64,000 nucleotides of DNA from NCBI RefSeq assembly GCF_900176345.1, contig NZ_FWXU01000001.1, positions 434,001 to 498,000 of the forward strand, written 5' to 3'. The notes beneath the pieces were generated by a model. It had not been told where the DNA came from and did no database searches. It saw only the letters and a program-made list of their open reading frames with translations. This document shows, piece after piece, positions 11,194 through 20,107 of this stretch (within the stretch, counting starts at the first letter, position 1; the number at the start of each line of letters is the position of its first letter). The position numbers and the translations under genes are program-made. The stretch comes from Rhizobium sp. RU36D (GTDB lineage: Bacteria; Pseudomonadota; Alphaproteobacteria; Rhizobiales; Rhizobiaceae).

Positions 11194-12135
11194 TCAGCCC
11201 CTGTTCTGAATGTCGATCTCGCGCAAAACCAGTTCGTGCAACCGCGCAGCAACCGGCGTCAGGCGCTTCCCCTTGAGCATGATCAGGTGATACGGCACGA
11301 CGGAGACGGGCGCGGAGATATCGAGTCGGCAGAGACCCGTCCCGGATGTGTATCGACAGAGCAAATCAGCGACCTCCCGCGACATCGGCGCGATTGCATT
11401 GGACGACGCAAGCGTCGCGATCATCACCAGAAGCGACGTCGTGTTAACGATGTTGGACGGAATCGGTGCAGATTGCAGGATGAAAGTATTCTCCAGAGCC
11501 TGCCGCATGGGCGCTCCCGGCGCCTGCATGACCCACGGAAAATGGACCAGGTCTGCAATTTTTAGGTGTACTGCATCCGCCAGCGGATGGCGCTGATGGA
11601 CCAGCAGATCGACCTCTTCCTCCAGCGCACCTGTGATGCTGAACTGCCGCGCATCCACGCCTGACGGCACGCGCCCGAGCACAAAATCGTGATGGCCGGC
11701 GAGCAGATCCGAGATCAGCGTACCGCTGGCGGTGACGTCGACATGGATGTCTGCCGTCTCGGCCTCCGCCTTCAGAGCCTGGATCGCGGGCACGATATAG
11801 CCCACTGCACCGCCCGTAACGGCCCCAACCCGCACGGTTCCGGTCAATCCGCGCTTGATCGCATCCACCTCGCGCGCAGCCTCGCGGATCTCTTCCAGAA
11901 GGTTCTTTGCCCGGCGCGCCAAGGCACTTCCCACGGGCGTCGGCTCCATGCCCTTGGGCGTGCGCACGAAGACCGGGGCCTCGATCAGCCGCTCTATTTC
12001 CGACAGCATCCGCGAGGCCGCAGGCTGCGAAATGGACAGGACATTGGCCGCCAGACTCAACTGTCGCGTTTCCTCGACGGCACGGATGAGACTGAAGTGT
12101 TTGGGCAGCAAGCGGGTGGCGATACGATCGGACAT
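11194..12135 (-). CDS. gbpR: LysR-family regulator GbpR
   Basis: A 313-residue LysR regulator: N-terminal HTH (residues 10-70, with LSLAANVLSISQPAASRMLSEIE) and a periplasmic-binding-like effector domain with GTVRVGAVTGG. Its position divergent from chvE matches Agrobacterium gbpR, which activates chvE in response to D-galactose, L-arabinose and D-fucose. A perfect inverted repeat in the shared promoter (12168-12184) is a plausible binding site. It ends 28 bases after the convergent UxaA-type gene. Confidence 0.9.
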   Translation of the reverse strand: MSDRIATRLLPKHFSLIRAVEETRQLSLAANVLSISQPAASRMLSEIERLIEAPVFVRTPKGMEPTPVGSALARRAKNLLEEIREAAREVDAIKRGLTGTVRVGAVTGGAVGYIVPAIQALKAEAETADIHVDVTASGTLISDLLAGHHDFVLGRVPSGVDARQFSITGALEEEVDLLVHQRHPLADAVHLKIADLVHFPWVMQAPGAPMRQALENTFILQSAPIPSNIVNTTSLLVMIATLASSNAIAPMSREVADLLCRYTSGTGLCRLDISAPVSVVPYHLIMLKGKRLTPVAARLHELVLREIDIQNRG

Positions 12136-12167
12136 GCCTCAACATATCATTTCTGGTATGGCTGATG

Positions 12168-12184
12168 TCAAATATTTCATTTGA
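12168..12184. promoter_or_regulatory. Candidate GbpR operator upstream of chvE
   Basis: TCAAAT-ATTTC-ATTTGA is a perfect 6-base inverted repeat in the 168-base gbpR/chvE divergent region, with the T-N11-A-like spacing expected for LysR proteins. GbpR control of chvE is established in Agrobacterium; this exact site is inferred. Confidence 0.5.
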
Positions 12185-12303
12185 TCGATATGAAGTGGGC
12201 GATAAGAGTTGCGCCGGATCACGCCGCATTGTCTGCGTGTGGTTCTCATCCCGGGCGGCCAGCAGACGGAGCTGGGGCCGCCGGGTCACCAAGGGAGGTT
12301 CCT

Positions 12304-13374
12304 GTGAAAAAGCTCACAACTCTATTCGCGTCGATTGCACTCGGCGTATCGCTCCTGACTTCGGGCGCTTATGCGCAGGACAAGGGCACGGTCGGCATCT
12401 CCATGCCCACCAAGACGTCGACCCGCTGGATCTCCGATGGCGAGACCATGGAAAAGCTGTTCAAGGACGCCGGCTACACCCCGGACCTGCAGTTCGCCGA
12501 TGACGACATCCCGAACCAGCTCGCCCAGATCGAAAACATGGTCACCAAGGGTGCCAAGGTTCTCGTGATCGGCGCCATCGACGGCACCACGCTGTCCGAC
12601 ATCCTGCAGAAGGCCGCTGACGCAGGCGTCAAGGTTATCGCCTATGACCGCCTGATCCGCGACTCCGGCAATGTCAGCTACTACGCCACGTTCGACAACT
12701 TCCAGGTTGGCGTTCTCCAGGCAACCTCGCTGGTCGATGGCCTGAAGGCCAACTTCGGCGACACCAAGCCTTGGAACGTTGAACTGTTCGGCGGTTCGCC
12801 GGATGATAACAACGCCTTCTTCTTCTACGATGGCGCAATGTCGGTTCTGCAGCCCCTGATCGACAAGGGCGACATCGTCGTCAAGTCCGGCCAGCAGGGC
12901 ATGGACCAGGTCGGTACGCTCCGTTGGGACGGTGCAGTTGCACAGGCCCGCATGGAAAACCTGCTCTCCTCGACCTACACCGATGCCAAGGTTCACGGCG
13001 TTCTGTCTCCCTATGACGGCCTGTCGATCGGCATCCTGTCGGCTCTGAAGGGCGTTGGCTACGGCTCTGGCGACATGAAGATCCCCGTTGTCACCGGCCA
13101 GGACGCCGAACTGCCGTCCGTCAAGTCGATCCTGGCTGGCGAACAGTACTCGTCCGTCTTCAAGGACACCCGCGAACTGGCAAAGGTCACCGTCGGCATG
13201 GTTGAAGCCATCATGGGCGGCAAGGAGCCTGAAGTTAACGACACCAAGACCTACGACAACGGCGTCAAGGTTGTTCCGTCCTACCTGCTGAAGCCGGTAG
13301 CCGTGGACAAGTCCAACGTCCGTGACCTGATGGTCTCGTCCGGCTATTACACCGCCGACCAGATCGACAAGTAA
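12304..13374 (+). CDS. chvE: Multiple-sugar-binding periplasmic protein ChvE (GTG start)
   Basis: A 356-residue type I sugar-binding protein with a 24-residue signal peptide ending GAYA before QDKG. The sequence strongly resembles Agrobacterium ChvE ([78 protein letters not shown]). ChvE binds galactose, arabinose, glucose and sugar acids. It feeds the GguAB importer and, in Agrobacterium, interacts with the VirA sensor to enhance vir induction. The start is GTG: GGGAGG lies five bases upstream and the next in-frame ATG would remove the signal peptide. A terminator follows, separating it from gguA. Confidence 0.96.
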   Translation: MKKLTTLFASIALGVSLLTSGAYAQDKGTVGISMPTKTSTRWISDGETMEKLFKDAGYTPDLQFADDDIPNQLAQIENMVTKGAKVLVIGAIDGTTLSDILQKAADAGVKVIAYDRLIRDSGNVSYYATFDNFQVGVLQATSLVDGLKANFGDTKPWNVELFGGSPDDNNAFFFYDGAMSVLQPLIDKGDIVVKSGQQGMDQVGTLRWDGAVAQARMENLLSSTYTDAKVHGVLSPYDGLSIGILSALKGVGYGSGDMKIPVVTGQDAELPSVKSILAGEQYSSVFKDTRELAKVTVGMVEAIMGGKEPEVNDTKTYDNGVKVVPSYLLKPVAVDKSNVRDLMVSSGYYTADQIDK

Positions 13375-13390
13375 TCACACCTGTCGTTTC

Positions 13391-13421
13391 GGGGTCCACG
13401 AGCGATCGTGGGCCCCTTTTT
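13391..13421 (+). terminator. Rho-independent terminator/attenuator between chvE and gguA
   Basis: GGGGTCCACGA pairs with TCGTGGGCCCC (11 pairs, one G-U) around a GCGA tetraloop, followed by TTTTT. It is a textbook intrinsic terminator 16 bases after the chvE stop. It should make chvE more abundant than the transporter and enzymes downstream. Confidence 0.85.
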
Positions 13422-13494
13422 ATCACGCTGAGGCAACTCGCGCTTTAAGCCCGGCCCCCGATGCATCATCCGGGTGGGCACTGGAATTCTGCAC

Positions 13495-15030
13495 ATGGAC
13501 AACATCATTCTCGAGATGCGAGGCATCACCAAGACATTTCCGGGCGTGAAGGCGCTGGACAATGTCAGCTTCAAGGTTCGCGAAGGCGAAATCCACGCGC
13601 TCGTCGGTGAAAATGGCGCAGGCAAGTCGACCCTGATGAAGGTTCTGAGCGGCGTCTATCCTGCCGGCACCTATGACGGCGACATCTATTACGACGGTGA
13701 AGTCCGCCGTTTCTCGACGATCTCCGACAGCGAGCATCTCGGCATCATCATCATCCACCAGGAACTGGCGCTTGTGCCGCTCCTGTCGATCGCCGAAAAC
13801 ATCTTCCTCGGCAACGAGGTTGCAACGAACGGCGTCATCCGCTGGCCCGAGACATTCGCGCGCACCCAGGCGCTGCTGGAAAAGGTCGGCCTGTCGGATT
13901 CCCCGACCACCCGCATCACGGATATCGGCGTCGGCAAGCAGCAATTGGTGGAAATCGCCAAGGCGCTGTCCAAGAAGGTGCGCCTTCTGATCCTCGACGA
14001 GCCGACCGCATCGCTCAACGAGAAAGACTCCGACGCGCTGCTGACACTGCTGATGGAATTCCGCAAGCAGGGCATGACGTCGATCATCATTTCCCACAAG
14101 CTCAATGAGATCCGCAAGGTCGCCGACCAGATTACGGTCCTGCGTGACGGCGGAACGGTTGAGACGCTGGACTGTCACAAGGAAGAGATCAGCGAAGACC
14201 GGATCATCAAGGGCATGGTCGGTCGCGACATGGAAGACCGCTATCCGCCGCGCACGCCGAAAATCGGCAATACGCTGCTCGAGGTCAAGAACTGGAACGT
14301 CTTCCACCAGCACCACCGCGATCGCCAGTTCTTGCACGACGTAAACTTCAACGTCCGCGCTGGCGAAGTCGTTGGCGTCGCCGGCCTTATGGGCGCTGGC
14401 CGCACCGAGACCGCGATGAGCCTCTTCGGCAGGTCCTGGGGCCATCGCATCTCAGGCGAAGTGCTGATGCATGGCAAGCCGGTCGATGTCAGCACGATCC
14501 CGAAGGCGATCGATGCCGGTCTGGCTTACGTGACCGAGGACCGCAAACATCTCGGCCTCGTGCTCGCCAACAACATCAAGGAAAACACGACGCTTGCCAA
14601 TCTTCCGGCGGTGTCCAGCAACGGCGTGATCGACAGCCGTCGTGAAGCGAGCGTTGCAACGGACTATCGCACCAAGCTGCGTATCCGCTCGCACTCGATC
14701 TACCAGGAAACGATCAACCTCTCGGGCGGCAACCAGCAGAAGGTCGTTCTGTCCAAGTGGCTGTTCACCAATCCCGAAGTCCTGATCCTGGACGAACCCA
14801 CGCGCGGCATCGATGTCGGCGCAAAGTTCGAAATCTACACCATCATCAACCAGCTTGCCGCTGAAGGGAAAGGCATCCTGATGATTTCATCGGAAATGCC
14901 GGAACTTCTTGGAACCTGCGACCGCATCTACGTCATGAACGAAGGTCGCATCGTCGCCGAGCTTTCGAAGGAAGAAGCAAGCCAAGAGTCCATCATGCGT
15001 GCCATCATGCGCTCTGGGGAGAAACACTAA
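13495..15030 (+). CDS. gguA: Sugar ABC transporter ATP-binding protein GguA
   Basis: A 511-residue two-cassette sugar ATPase (MmsA/XylG-type). The first cassette has [20 protein letters not shown] and the switch region [10 protein letters not shown]. The second has [14 protein letters not shown] and [17 protein letters not shown]. It works with GguB and ChvE in uptake of galactose, arabinose and other sugars. ATG 13495 is preferred over a GTG at 13474 because the family begins MDN-I-L-E-M and CTGGAA lies upstream. The stop overlaps the gguB start (TAATG). Confidence 0.95.
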   Translation: MDNIILEMRGITKTFPGVKALDNVSFKVREGEIHALVGENGAGKSTLMKVLSGVYPAGTYDGDIYYDGEVRRFSTISDSEHLGIIIIHQELALVPLLSIAENIFLGNEVATNGVIRWPETFARTQALLEKVGLSDSPTTRITDIGVGKQQLVEIAKALSKKVRLLILDEPTASLNEKDSDALLTLLMEFRKQGMTSIIISHKLNEIRKVADQITVLRDGGTVETLDCHKEEISEDRIIKGMVGRDMEDRYPPRTPKIGNTLLEVKNWNVFHQHHRDRQFLHDVNFNVRAGEVVGVAGLMGAGRTETAMSLFGRSWGHRISGEVLMHGKPVDVSTIPKAIDAGLAYVTEDRKHLGLVLANNIKENTTLANLPAVSSNGVIDSRREASVATDYRTKLRIRSHSIYQETINLSGGNQQKVVLSKWLFTNPEVLILDEPTRGIDVGAKFEIYTIINQLAAEGKGILMISSEMPELLGTCDRIYVMNEGRIVAELSKEEASQESIMRAIMRSGEKH

Positions 15031-16241
15031 TGGCCATCGACACAAAAACAGAAGCACCCCAAATGTCCGTGGGCAGCTATCTCCGCAACAACATCCGTGA
15101 ATACGGCCTGCTGATCGCACTCGTCGTGATCATGTTGTTCTTCCAGGTCATCACCGGCGGCGTGCTGTTCCGTCCGGTCAACATCACCAACCTGGTGCTG
15201 CAGAACTCGTTCATCGTCATCATGGCGCTTGGCATGCTGTTGATCATTGTCGCCGGGCACATCGACCTCTCGGTCGGCTCGATCGCGGCCTTCATCGGCG
15301 GGGTCTCGGCCACCATGCTGGTCACCTGGGGATGGCACTGGGCGCTGGTCGTACCGCTGTGTCTGGTCATCGGGGGCCTGGTTGGCGCCGCACAGGGCTA
15401 TTGGATCGCCTACCAGAAGATCCCGGCCTTCATCGTCACTCTGGCCGGCATGCTGGTTTTCCGCGGCCTGACCTACCTGGTCTTGTCGAACCGTCCACTC
15501 GGCCCGTTCCCCAAGGATTTCCAGGTCCTGTCGACCGGCTTCGTTCCCGACTTCCTGACGTTCGTGAACCCGGTGCCGGAGACCATCCAGAACCTTGCCG
15601 CGCTGGTCATCGTCGTTATTCTCGTTGCGCTGGCAATCTGGAACGGTATGCGCGAGCGCCAGATCAATCTGCGTCACGGCACCGAGAATGAACCCTTCGT
15701 CTTCTTCGTCGTGCAAATGGGCATCATCAGCGCGGTCGCCCTTTTCCTCGGCTTCCAGCTGTCGACCTATCGCGGACTGCCGAACGTTCTCGTCGTGATG
15801 GGCCTGCTGATCGCAATCTACTCCTTCCTGACCACCAGGTCGGTCATCGGCCGCCGCATCTACGCGCTGGGTGGCAACGAGAAGGCCGCGAAGCTCTCGG
15901 GCATCAATACCGAGCGCCTGACATTCTACGCCTTCGTCAACATGGGCGTGCTTGCAGCACTCGCCGGCATGATCATCGCTGCCCGCCTCAACTCGGCAAC
16001 CCCGAAGGCCGGCGTCGGCATCGAGCTCGACGTCATCGCGGCCTGCTTCATCGGCGGCGCTTCGGCGTCCGGCGGCGTGGGCAAGATAACGGGCGCTGTC
16101 ATCGGTGCCTTCATCATGGGCGTCCTCAACAACGGTATGTCCATCATGGGCCTTTCGATCGACTACCAGCAGCTCGTCAAGGGCCTGGTACTGCTCGCTG
16201 CCGTCTTCTTCGACGTCTACAACAAGAACAAGTCCGCCTGA
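15030..16241 (+). CDS. gguB: Sugar ABC transporter permease GguB
   Basis: A 403-residue membrane protein, longer than ribose-type permeases, as usual for the xylose/multiple-sugar class. It has about ten hydrophobic segments, GHIDLSVGSIAAFIGG near residue 75, the LGGNEKAAKLSGINTERLTF cytoplasmic loop and GIELDVIAACFIGGASASGG. The start codon shares one base with the gguA stop, so translation is coupled. Receives sugar from ChvE. Confidence 0.95.
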   Translation: MAIDTKTEAPQMSVGSYLRNNIREYGLLIALVVIMLFFQVITGGVLFRPVNITNLVLQNSFIVIMALGMLLIIVAGHIDLSVGSIAAFIGGVSATMLVTWGWHWALVVPLCLVIGGLVGAAQGYWIAYQKIPAFIVTLAGMLVFRGLTYLVLSNRPLGPFPKDFQVLSTGFVPDFLTFVNPVPETIQNLAALVIVVILVALAIWNGMRERQINLRHGTENEPFVFFVVQMGIISAVALFLGFQLSTYRGLPNVLVVMGLLIAIYSFLTTRSVIGRRIYALGGNEKAAKLSGINTERLTFYAFVNMGVLAALAGMIIAARLNSATPKAGVGIELDVIAACFIGGASASGGVGKITGAVIGAFIMGVLNNGMSIMGLSIDYQQLVKGLVLLAAVFFDVYNKNKSA

Positions 16242-16251
16242 GGTAATACTG

Positions 16252-17223
16252 ATGTTTCTGTCGCAAACCAAGGACGGCCGCGTTATCTGCCGTGAGGGCG
16301 ATGTTGCCCGTATCGTTCCCGGCGTGGCATCGACCTATGACCTGGCGACGGCCGCCATCGCGGCCGGCCAGACGCTGGCCCAGGCGATTGCCGCACGCGG
16401 CGCCGGCGATACCGTCGATCTGGCAGCACTGGCCGCCGACGGCGCGCTCGACTGCCCGATCCGCCATCCCGATGCCGCCCATATGTACCTGACGGGCACC
16501 GGGCTTACCCATCTCGGTTCGGCCTCGACCCGCGACAGCATGCATGCGGGCGGTGATACCGCCGGGATGACGGACTCGATGAAGATGTTCCGCATGGGTC
16601 TGGAAGGCGGCAAGCCCAAGCCCGGTGAAAAAGGCGTGGCGCCGGAATGGTTCTATAAGGGTAACGGCGTCAATGCCGTCGGTCCCGCCGCAGCACTGGT
16701 GTCGCCCTCTTTCGCGCTTGATGGTGGTGAAGAGCCTGAAATGGCCGGCTTCTACATCATCGGTCAGGACGGTACGCCCTATCGCCTGGGCTTCAGCCTC
16801 GCCAACGAGTTTTCCGACCATGTGACGGAAAAGATCAACTACCTCTACCTCGCCCATTCCAAGCTGCGGCAGGCATCCTTTGGTCCTGAACTTCGCGTAG
16901 GGCGCCTGCCAGACAGCGTCGAGGGCATGTCGCGCATCCTGCGTGGCGGCAAGGTCGTCTGGGAAAAGCCGTTCCTGTCGGGTGAAGCCAACATGTCGCA
17001 CACCTTCGACAATCTTGAGTACCACCACTTCAAGTACGACCTGTTCCGTCAGCCCGGCGACCTGCATGTTCACATGTTCGGCACCGCAACGCTGTCCTTC
17101 GCCGACAAGTTCGTCACAGAGCCCGGCGACGTGTTTGAGATCGAATCGGCCCAGATGGGCCTTGCGCTCCGCAATCCGCTTGAGGTTGCGGCCGAAGCAC
17201 AGATTACCGTGAAGTCCCTCTAG
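16252..17223 (+). CDS. gguC: GguC / AraD1-type L-2-keto-3-deoxyarabonate dehydratase
   Basis: A 323-residue protein of the FAH superfamily, the AraD1/GguC group (MFLSQTKDGRVICREGD, YLTGTGLTHLGSASTRDSMH, GLEGGKPKPGEKGVAPEWFYKGNG). Members convert L-2-keto-3-deoxyarabonate to alpha-ketoglutarate semialdehyde. Its neighbours here are an arabonate-type dehydratase and a semialdehyde dehydrogenase, which gives a clear metabolic role to a gene first named only by position after gguAB. TGAGG at the gguB stop lies eight bases before the ATG. Confidence 0.92.
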   Translation: MFLSQTKDGRVICREGDVARIVPGVASTYDLATAAIAAGQTLAQAIAARGAGDTVDLAALAADGALDCPIRHPDAAHMYLTGTGLTHLGSASTRDSMHAGGDTAGMTDSMKMFRMGLEGGKPKPGEKGVAPEWFYKGNGVNAVGPAAALVSPSFALDGGEEPEMAGFYIIGQDGTPYRLGFSLANEFSDHVTEKINYLYLAHSKLRQASFGPELRVGRLPDSVEGMSRILRGGKVVWEKPFLSGEANMSHTFDNLEYHHFKYDLFRQPGDLHVHMFGTATLSFADKFVTEPGDVFEIESAQMGLALRNPLEVAAEAQITVKSL

Positions 17224-17252
17224 GGATCGCGCGGCGTCTGTCCGCGCATCCC
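17223..17252 (+). other. Intercistronic stem-loop after gguC
   Basis: GGGAT/ATCCC and GCGCGG/CCGCGC pair with one bulged C, starting at the last base of the gguC stop. No T tract. Probably an mRNA stability or processing element before the dehydratase gene. Confidence 0.45.
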
Positions 17253-17279
17253 CGAGACGAAAAAGAATCGAGATACGCC

Positions 17280-19025
17280 ATGAGTGGTTTTAAGCCGGCG
17301 GCCTGGCCCCGCAAACTGAGGTCGCAACATTGGTATGGCGGCAACAGCCGCGATACGATCTATCATCGCGGCTGGTTGAAGAACCAGGGCTACCCGCACG
17401 ATCTCTTCGATGGCCGCCCGGTCATCGGCATAATGAACACCTGGTCGGACCTGACCCCATGCAACGGCCATCTTCGCGAACTGGCGGAGAAGGTCAAGGC
17501 CGGCGTGTGGGAAGCCGGCGGCTTCCCGGTCGAAGTCCCCGTGTTCTCGGCGTCGGAAAACACCTATCGTCCGACGGCTATGATGTATCGCAACCTCGCT
17601 GCACTCGCAGTGGAAGAAGCGATGCGTGGCCAGCCGATCGACGGCGCCGTGCTTCTGGTCGGCTGTGACAAGACCACGCCCTCGCTGGTCATGGGTGCGG
17701 CCTCGACCGACATCCCCTCGATCGTCGTCACCGGCGGCCCAATGCTGAACGGCTATTTCCGGGGCGAGCGCGTCGGCTCCGGCACCCACCTGTGGAAATT
17801 CTCCGAAGCCGTGAAGGCCGGCGAAATGACCCAGGAAGAGTTCCTGGAAGCCGAACAGTCGATGTCCCGTTCGTCGGGCACCTGCAACACCATGGGCACC
17901 GCCTCGACCATGGCGTCGATGGTGGAATCGCTCGGCATGGCCCTGTCGGGCAATGCGGCCATTCCGGCTGTCGACAGCCGCCGCCGCGTGATGGCGCAAC
18001 TGTCCGGCCGCCGCATCGTGCAGATGGTCAAGGACGACTTGAAGCCTTCCGACATCATGACCAAGCAGGCGTTTGAGAATGCGATCCGCACCAACGGCGC
18101 GATCGGCGGCTCCACGAATGCGGTCGTGCACCTGCTGGCCATGGCCGGCCGCGTTGGCGTCGACCTGACGCTCGACGACTGGGATCGCTGTGGTCGCGAT
18201 GTCGCGACCATCGTCAACCTGATGCCATCGGGCAAATACCTGATGGAAGAGTTCTTCTATGCCGGCGGCCTGCCTGTCGTGCTGAAGCGCCTCGGTGAAG
18301 CCGGCAAGCTGCACAAGGATGCGCTGACCGTTTCCGGCGGCACTATCTGGGACGAGGTGAAGGACGTCACCAACTGGAACGAGGATGTCATCCTCCCGGT
18401 CGAGAAGGCCCTGACCCAGCAGGGCGGCATCGCCGTTCTCCGCGGCAACCTCGCGCCCAAGGGCTGCGTGCTGAAGCCTTCGGCCGCTTCCCCGCATCTG
18501 ATGAAGCATCGCGGCCGCGCCGTGGTGTTTGAAGACATCGACGACTACAAGGCGAAGATCAACGACGAGGCGCTCGATATCGACGAGACCTGCGTCATGG
18601 TCCTGAAACATTGCGGTCCGCGTGGCTATCCCGGCATGGCCGAGGTCGGCAATATGGGCCTGCCGCCGAAGGTGCTGCGCAAAGGCATCACCGATATGGT
18701 GCGCATTTCCGACGCCCGCATGTCCGGCACGGCCTATGGCACAGTTCTGCTGCATACCTCGCCGGAAGCCGCCCGCGGTGGCCCGTTGGCGATTGTCAAG
18801 AACGGCGACTTCATCGAGATCGACGTCGCAAACCGTCGCGTTCACCTCGATATCAGCGACGAGGAACTGCAGCATCGCCTGGCCGCCTGGCGCCCGCCGG
18901 TGGAGCCCCCGACAAGCGGCTATGCCCGCATGTTCCACGACCATGTCGAGGGTGCAGATACGGGCGCGGACTTCGACTTCCTCAAGGGATGTCGCGGTAG
19001 CGACGTGGGCAAGGATTCCCACTAA
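17280..19025 (+). CDS. IlvD/Edd-family sugar acid dehydratase (L-arabonate, possibly also D-galactonate)
   Basis: A 581-residue iron-sulfur dehydratase. Cluster-ligand cysteines are seen in NTWSDLTPCNGHL, VGCDKTTPSLVMG and SGTCNTMGTASTMA. The C-terminal domain has KHCGPRGYPGMAEVGNMG and ISDARMSGTAYG. L-arabonate, D-xylonate and D-galactonate dehydratases of this type are close relatives. With GguC, the semialdehyde dehydrogenase, DgoK and DgoA nearby, the operon needs both arabonate and galactonate dehydration. No second dehydratase is present in this operon, so a dual role is likely. Confidence 0.88.
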   Translation: MSGFKPAAWPRKLRSQHWYGGNSRDTIYHRGWLKNQGYPHDLFDGRPVIGIMNTWSDLTPCNGHLRELAEKVKAGVWEAGGFPVEVPVFSASENTYRPTAMMYRNLAALAVEEAMRGQPIDGAVLLVGCDKTTPSLVMGAASTDIPSIVVTGGPMLNGYFRGERVGSGTHLWKFSEAVKAGEMTQEEFLEAEQSMSRSSGTCNTMGTASTMASMVESLGMALSGNAAIPAVDSRRRVMAQLSGRRIVQMVKDDLKPSDIMTKQAFENAIRTNGAIGGSTNAVVHLLAMAGRVGVDLTLDDWDRCGRDVATIVNLMPSGKYLMEEFFYAGGLPVVLKRLGEAGKLHKDALTVSGGTIWDEVKDVTNWNEDVILPVEKALTQQGGIAVLRGNLAPKGCVLKPSAASPHLMKHRGRAVVFEDIDDYKAKINDEALDIDETCVMVLKHCGPRGYPGMAEVGNMGLPPKVLRKGITDMVRISDARMSGTAYGTVLLHTSPEAARGGPLAIVKNGDFIEIDVANRRVHLDISDEELQHRLAAWRPPVEPPTSGYARMFHDHVEGADTGADFDFLKGCRGSDVGKDSH

Positions 19026-19038
19026 TCCATAGTGATCA

Positions 19039-19059
19039 GCGGGCGCCAAAAGCGCCCGC
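19039..19059 (+). other. Intercistronic stem-loop
   Basis: GCGGGCGC and GCGCCCGC form a perfect 8-base-pair stem with a CAAAA loop, 13 bases after the dehydratase stop. CTTC rather than a T run follows, so full termination is unlikely. Confidence 0.5.
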
Positions 19060-19141
19060 CTTCATGAAAAGACGACGACAACAGCTCGACGACGGTCGCG
19101 ACGCACTAGTCCGACCCTGACGATCCAGGAGCACGAGAACC

Positions 19142-20077
19142 ATGACATCGACCGGCCGCATCGCATTGGCGCTCGCAGGCGTCGGCAAGATTGCCCGCGA
19201 CCAGCACATCCCCTCCATCGAATCCGGCTCCGACTTTGCGCTGGCGGCCGCCATCAGCCGCAACGGCAAGATCGATGGCGTCGAAAACTTTGTCGATTAT
19301 GACGCCTTCCTGGCCGCTCGGACCGATATCACTGCGGTTTCGCTCTGCACGCCGCCGGAAGTCCGCTTCGACATGGCCAAGAAGGCGATCAAGGCAGGCC
19401 GGCATGTTCTCTTGGAAAAGCCCCCGGCCACCACCATCGGCGAAGCCGAGGCCATGTCGGTACTGGCGAAAGAAGCCGGCGTGACCCTGTTTGCGACCTG
19501 GCACTCGCGGTTTGCCGATGCCGTCAAGCCGGCCACGGAATGGCTCGTCGGCAAGACGATCAAGAAGATCGAGATCATCTGGAAGGAAGACGTGCGCCGC
19601 TGGCATCCGGGCCAGGCCTGGATCTGGGAAGCCGGCGGCTTCGGCGTCTTCGATCCCGGCATCAATGCACTGTCCATTCTGACCGCGATCGTGCCGGGCG
19701 CGATCACCGTAAACCACGCCAAGCTTTCTTTCCCGTCCAACCGCCAGCAGCCGATCGCGGCCAGCCTTGCCATGAGCACGGCCGAAGGCGCGCCGATCGT
19801 GGCCGAGTTCGACTGGCGCCAGGAAGGTCCACAAACCTGGGACATCCTAGTTGAAACCGACGCCGGAAAACTCCAATTGAGCAAGGGTGGCGCTGAAATG
19901 TTCGTGGACGGCGTGGCGGTTGCAACCGGACACGATCGCGAATATTCAGGCATCTACCAGCGATTTGCCGAGCTCATCCGCAATGGACAGAGCGACGCCG
20001 ATTATCAGCCCCTGCGGCTCGTTGCCGACGCATTCCTGCGCGGCGAACGTCACGACGTTGACGCCTTCATCGAGTAA
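19142..20077 (+). CDS. Gfo/Idh-family D-galactose / L-arabinose 1-dehydrogenase
   Basis: A 311-residue NAD(P)-dependent oxidoreductase. The N-terminal Rossmann fold has LALAGVGKIARDQHIPSI (residues 8-25), the VLLEKPPATT motif gives the conserved Lys-Pro, and WHSRFADAVKPA, RRWHPGQAWIWEAGGFGVFDPGINAL matches galactose 1-dehydrogenases. It oxidises galactose or arabinose at C1 to the lactone, the first step of both pathways in this operon. AGGAGC lies upstream of the ATG. No lactonase gene accompanies it, so lactone opening is spontaneous or encoded elsewhere. Confidence 0.88.
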   Translation: MTSTGRIALALAGVGKIARDQHIPSIESGSDFALAAAISRNGKIDGVENFVDYDAFLAARTDITAVSLCTPPEVRFDMAKKAIKAGRHVLLEKPPATTIGEAEAMSVLAKEAGVTLFATWHSRFADAVKPATEWLVGKTIKKIEIIWKEDVRRWHPGQAWIWEAGGFGVFDPGINALSILTAIVPGAITVNHAKLSFPSNRQQPIAASLAMSTAEGAPIVAEFDWRQEGPQTWDILVETDAGKLQLSKGGAEMFVDGVAVATGHDREYSGIYQRFAELIRNGQSDADYQPLRLVADAFLRGERHDVDAFIE

Positions 20078-20107
20078 GGCATCGACGCTCAGGAAAGGAA
20101 GACCAAT

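Noticed and set aside
17220..19049. A 609-codon open frame antisense to the sugar acid dehydratase
   Set aside because: It mirrors a gene with complete iron-sulfur dehydratase motifs; its protein has no recognisable domain and is rich in His/Arg/Asp as expected from antisense GC-rich codons.
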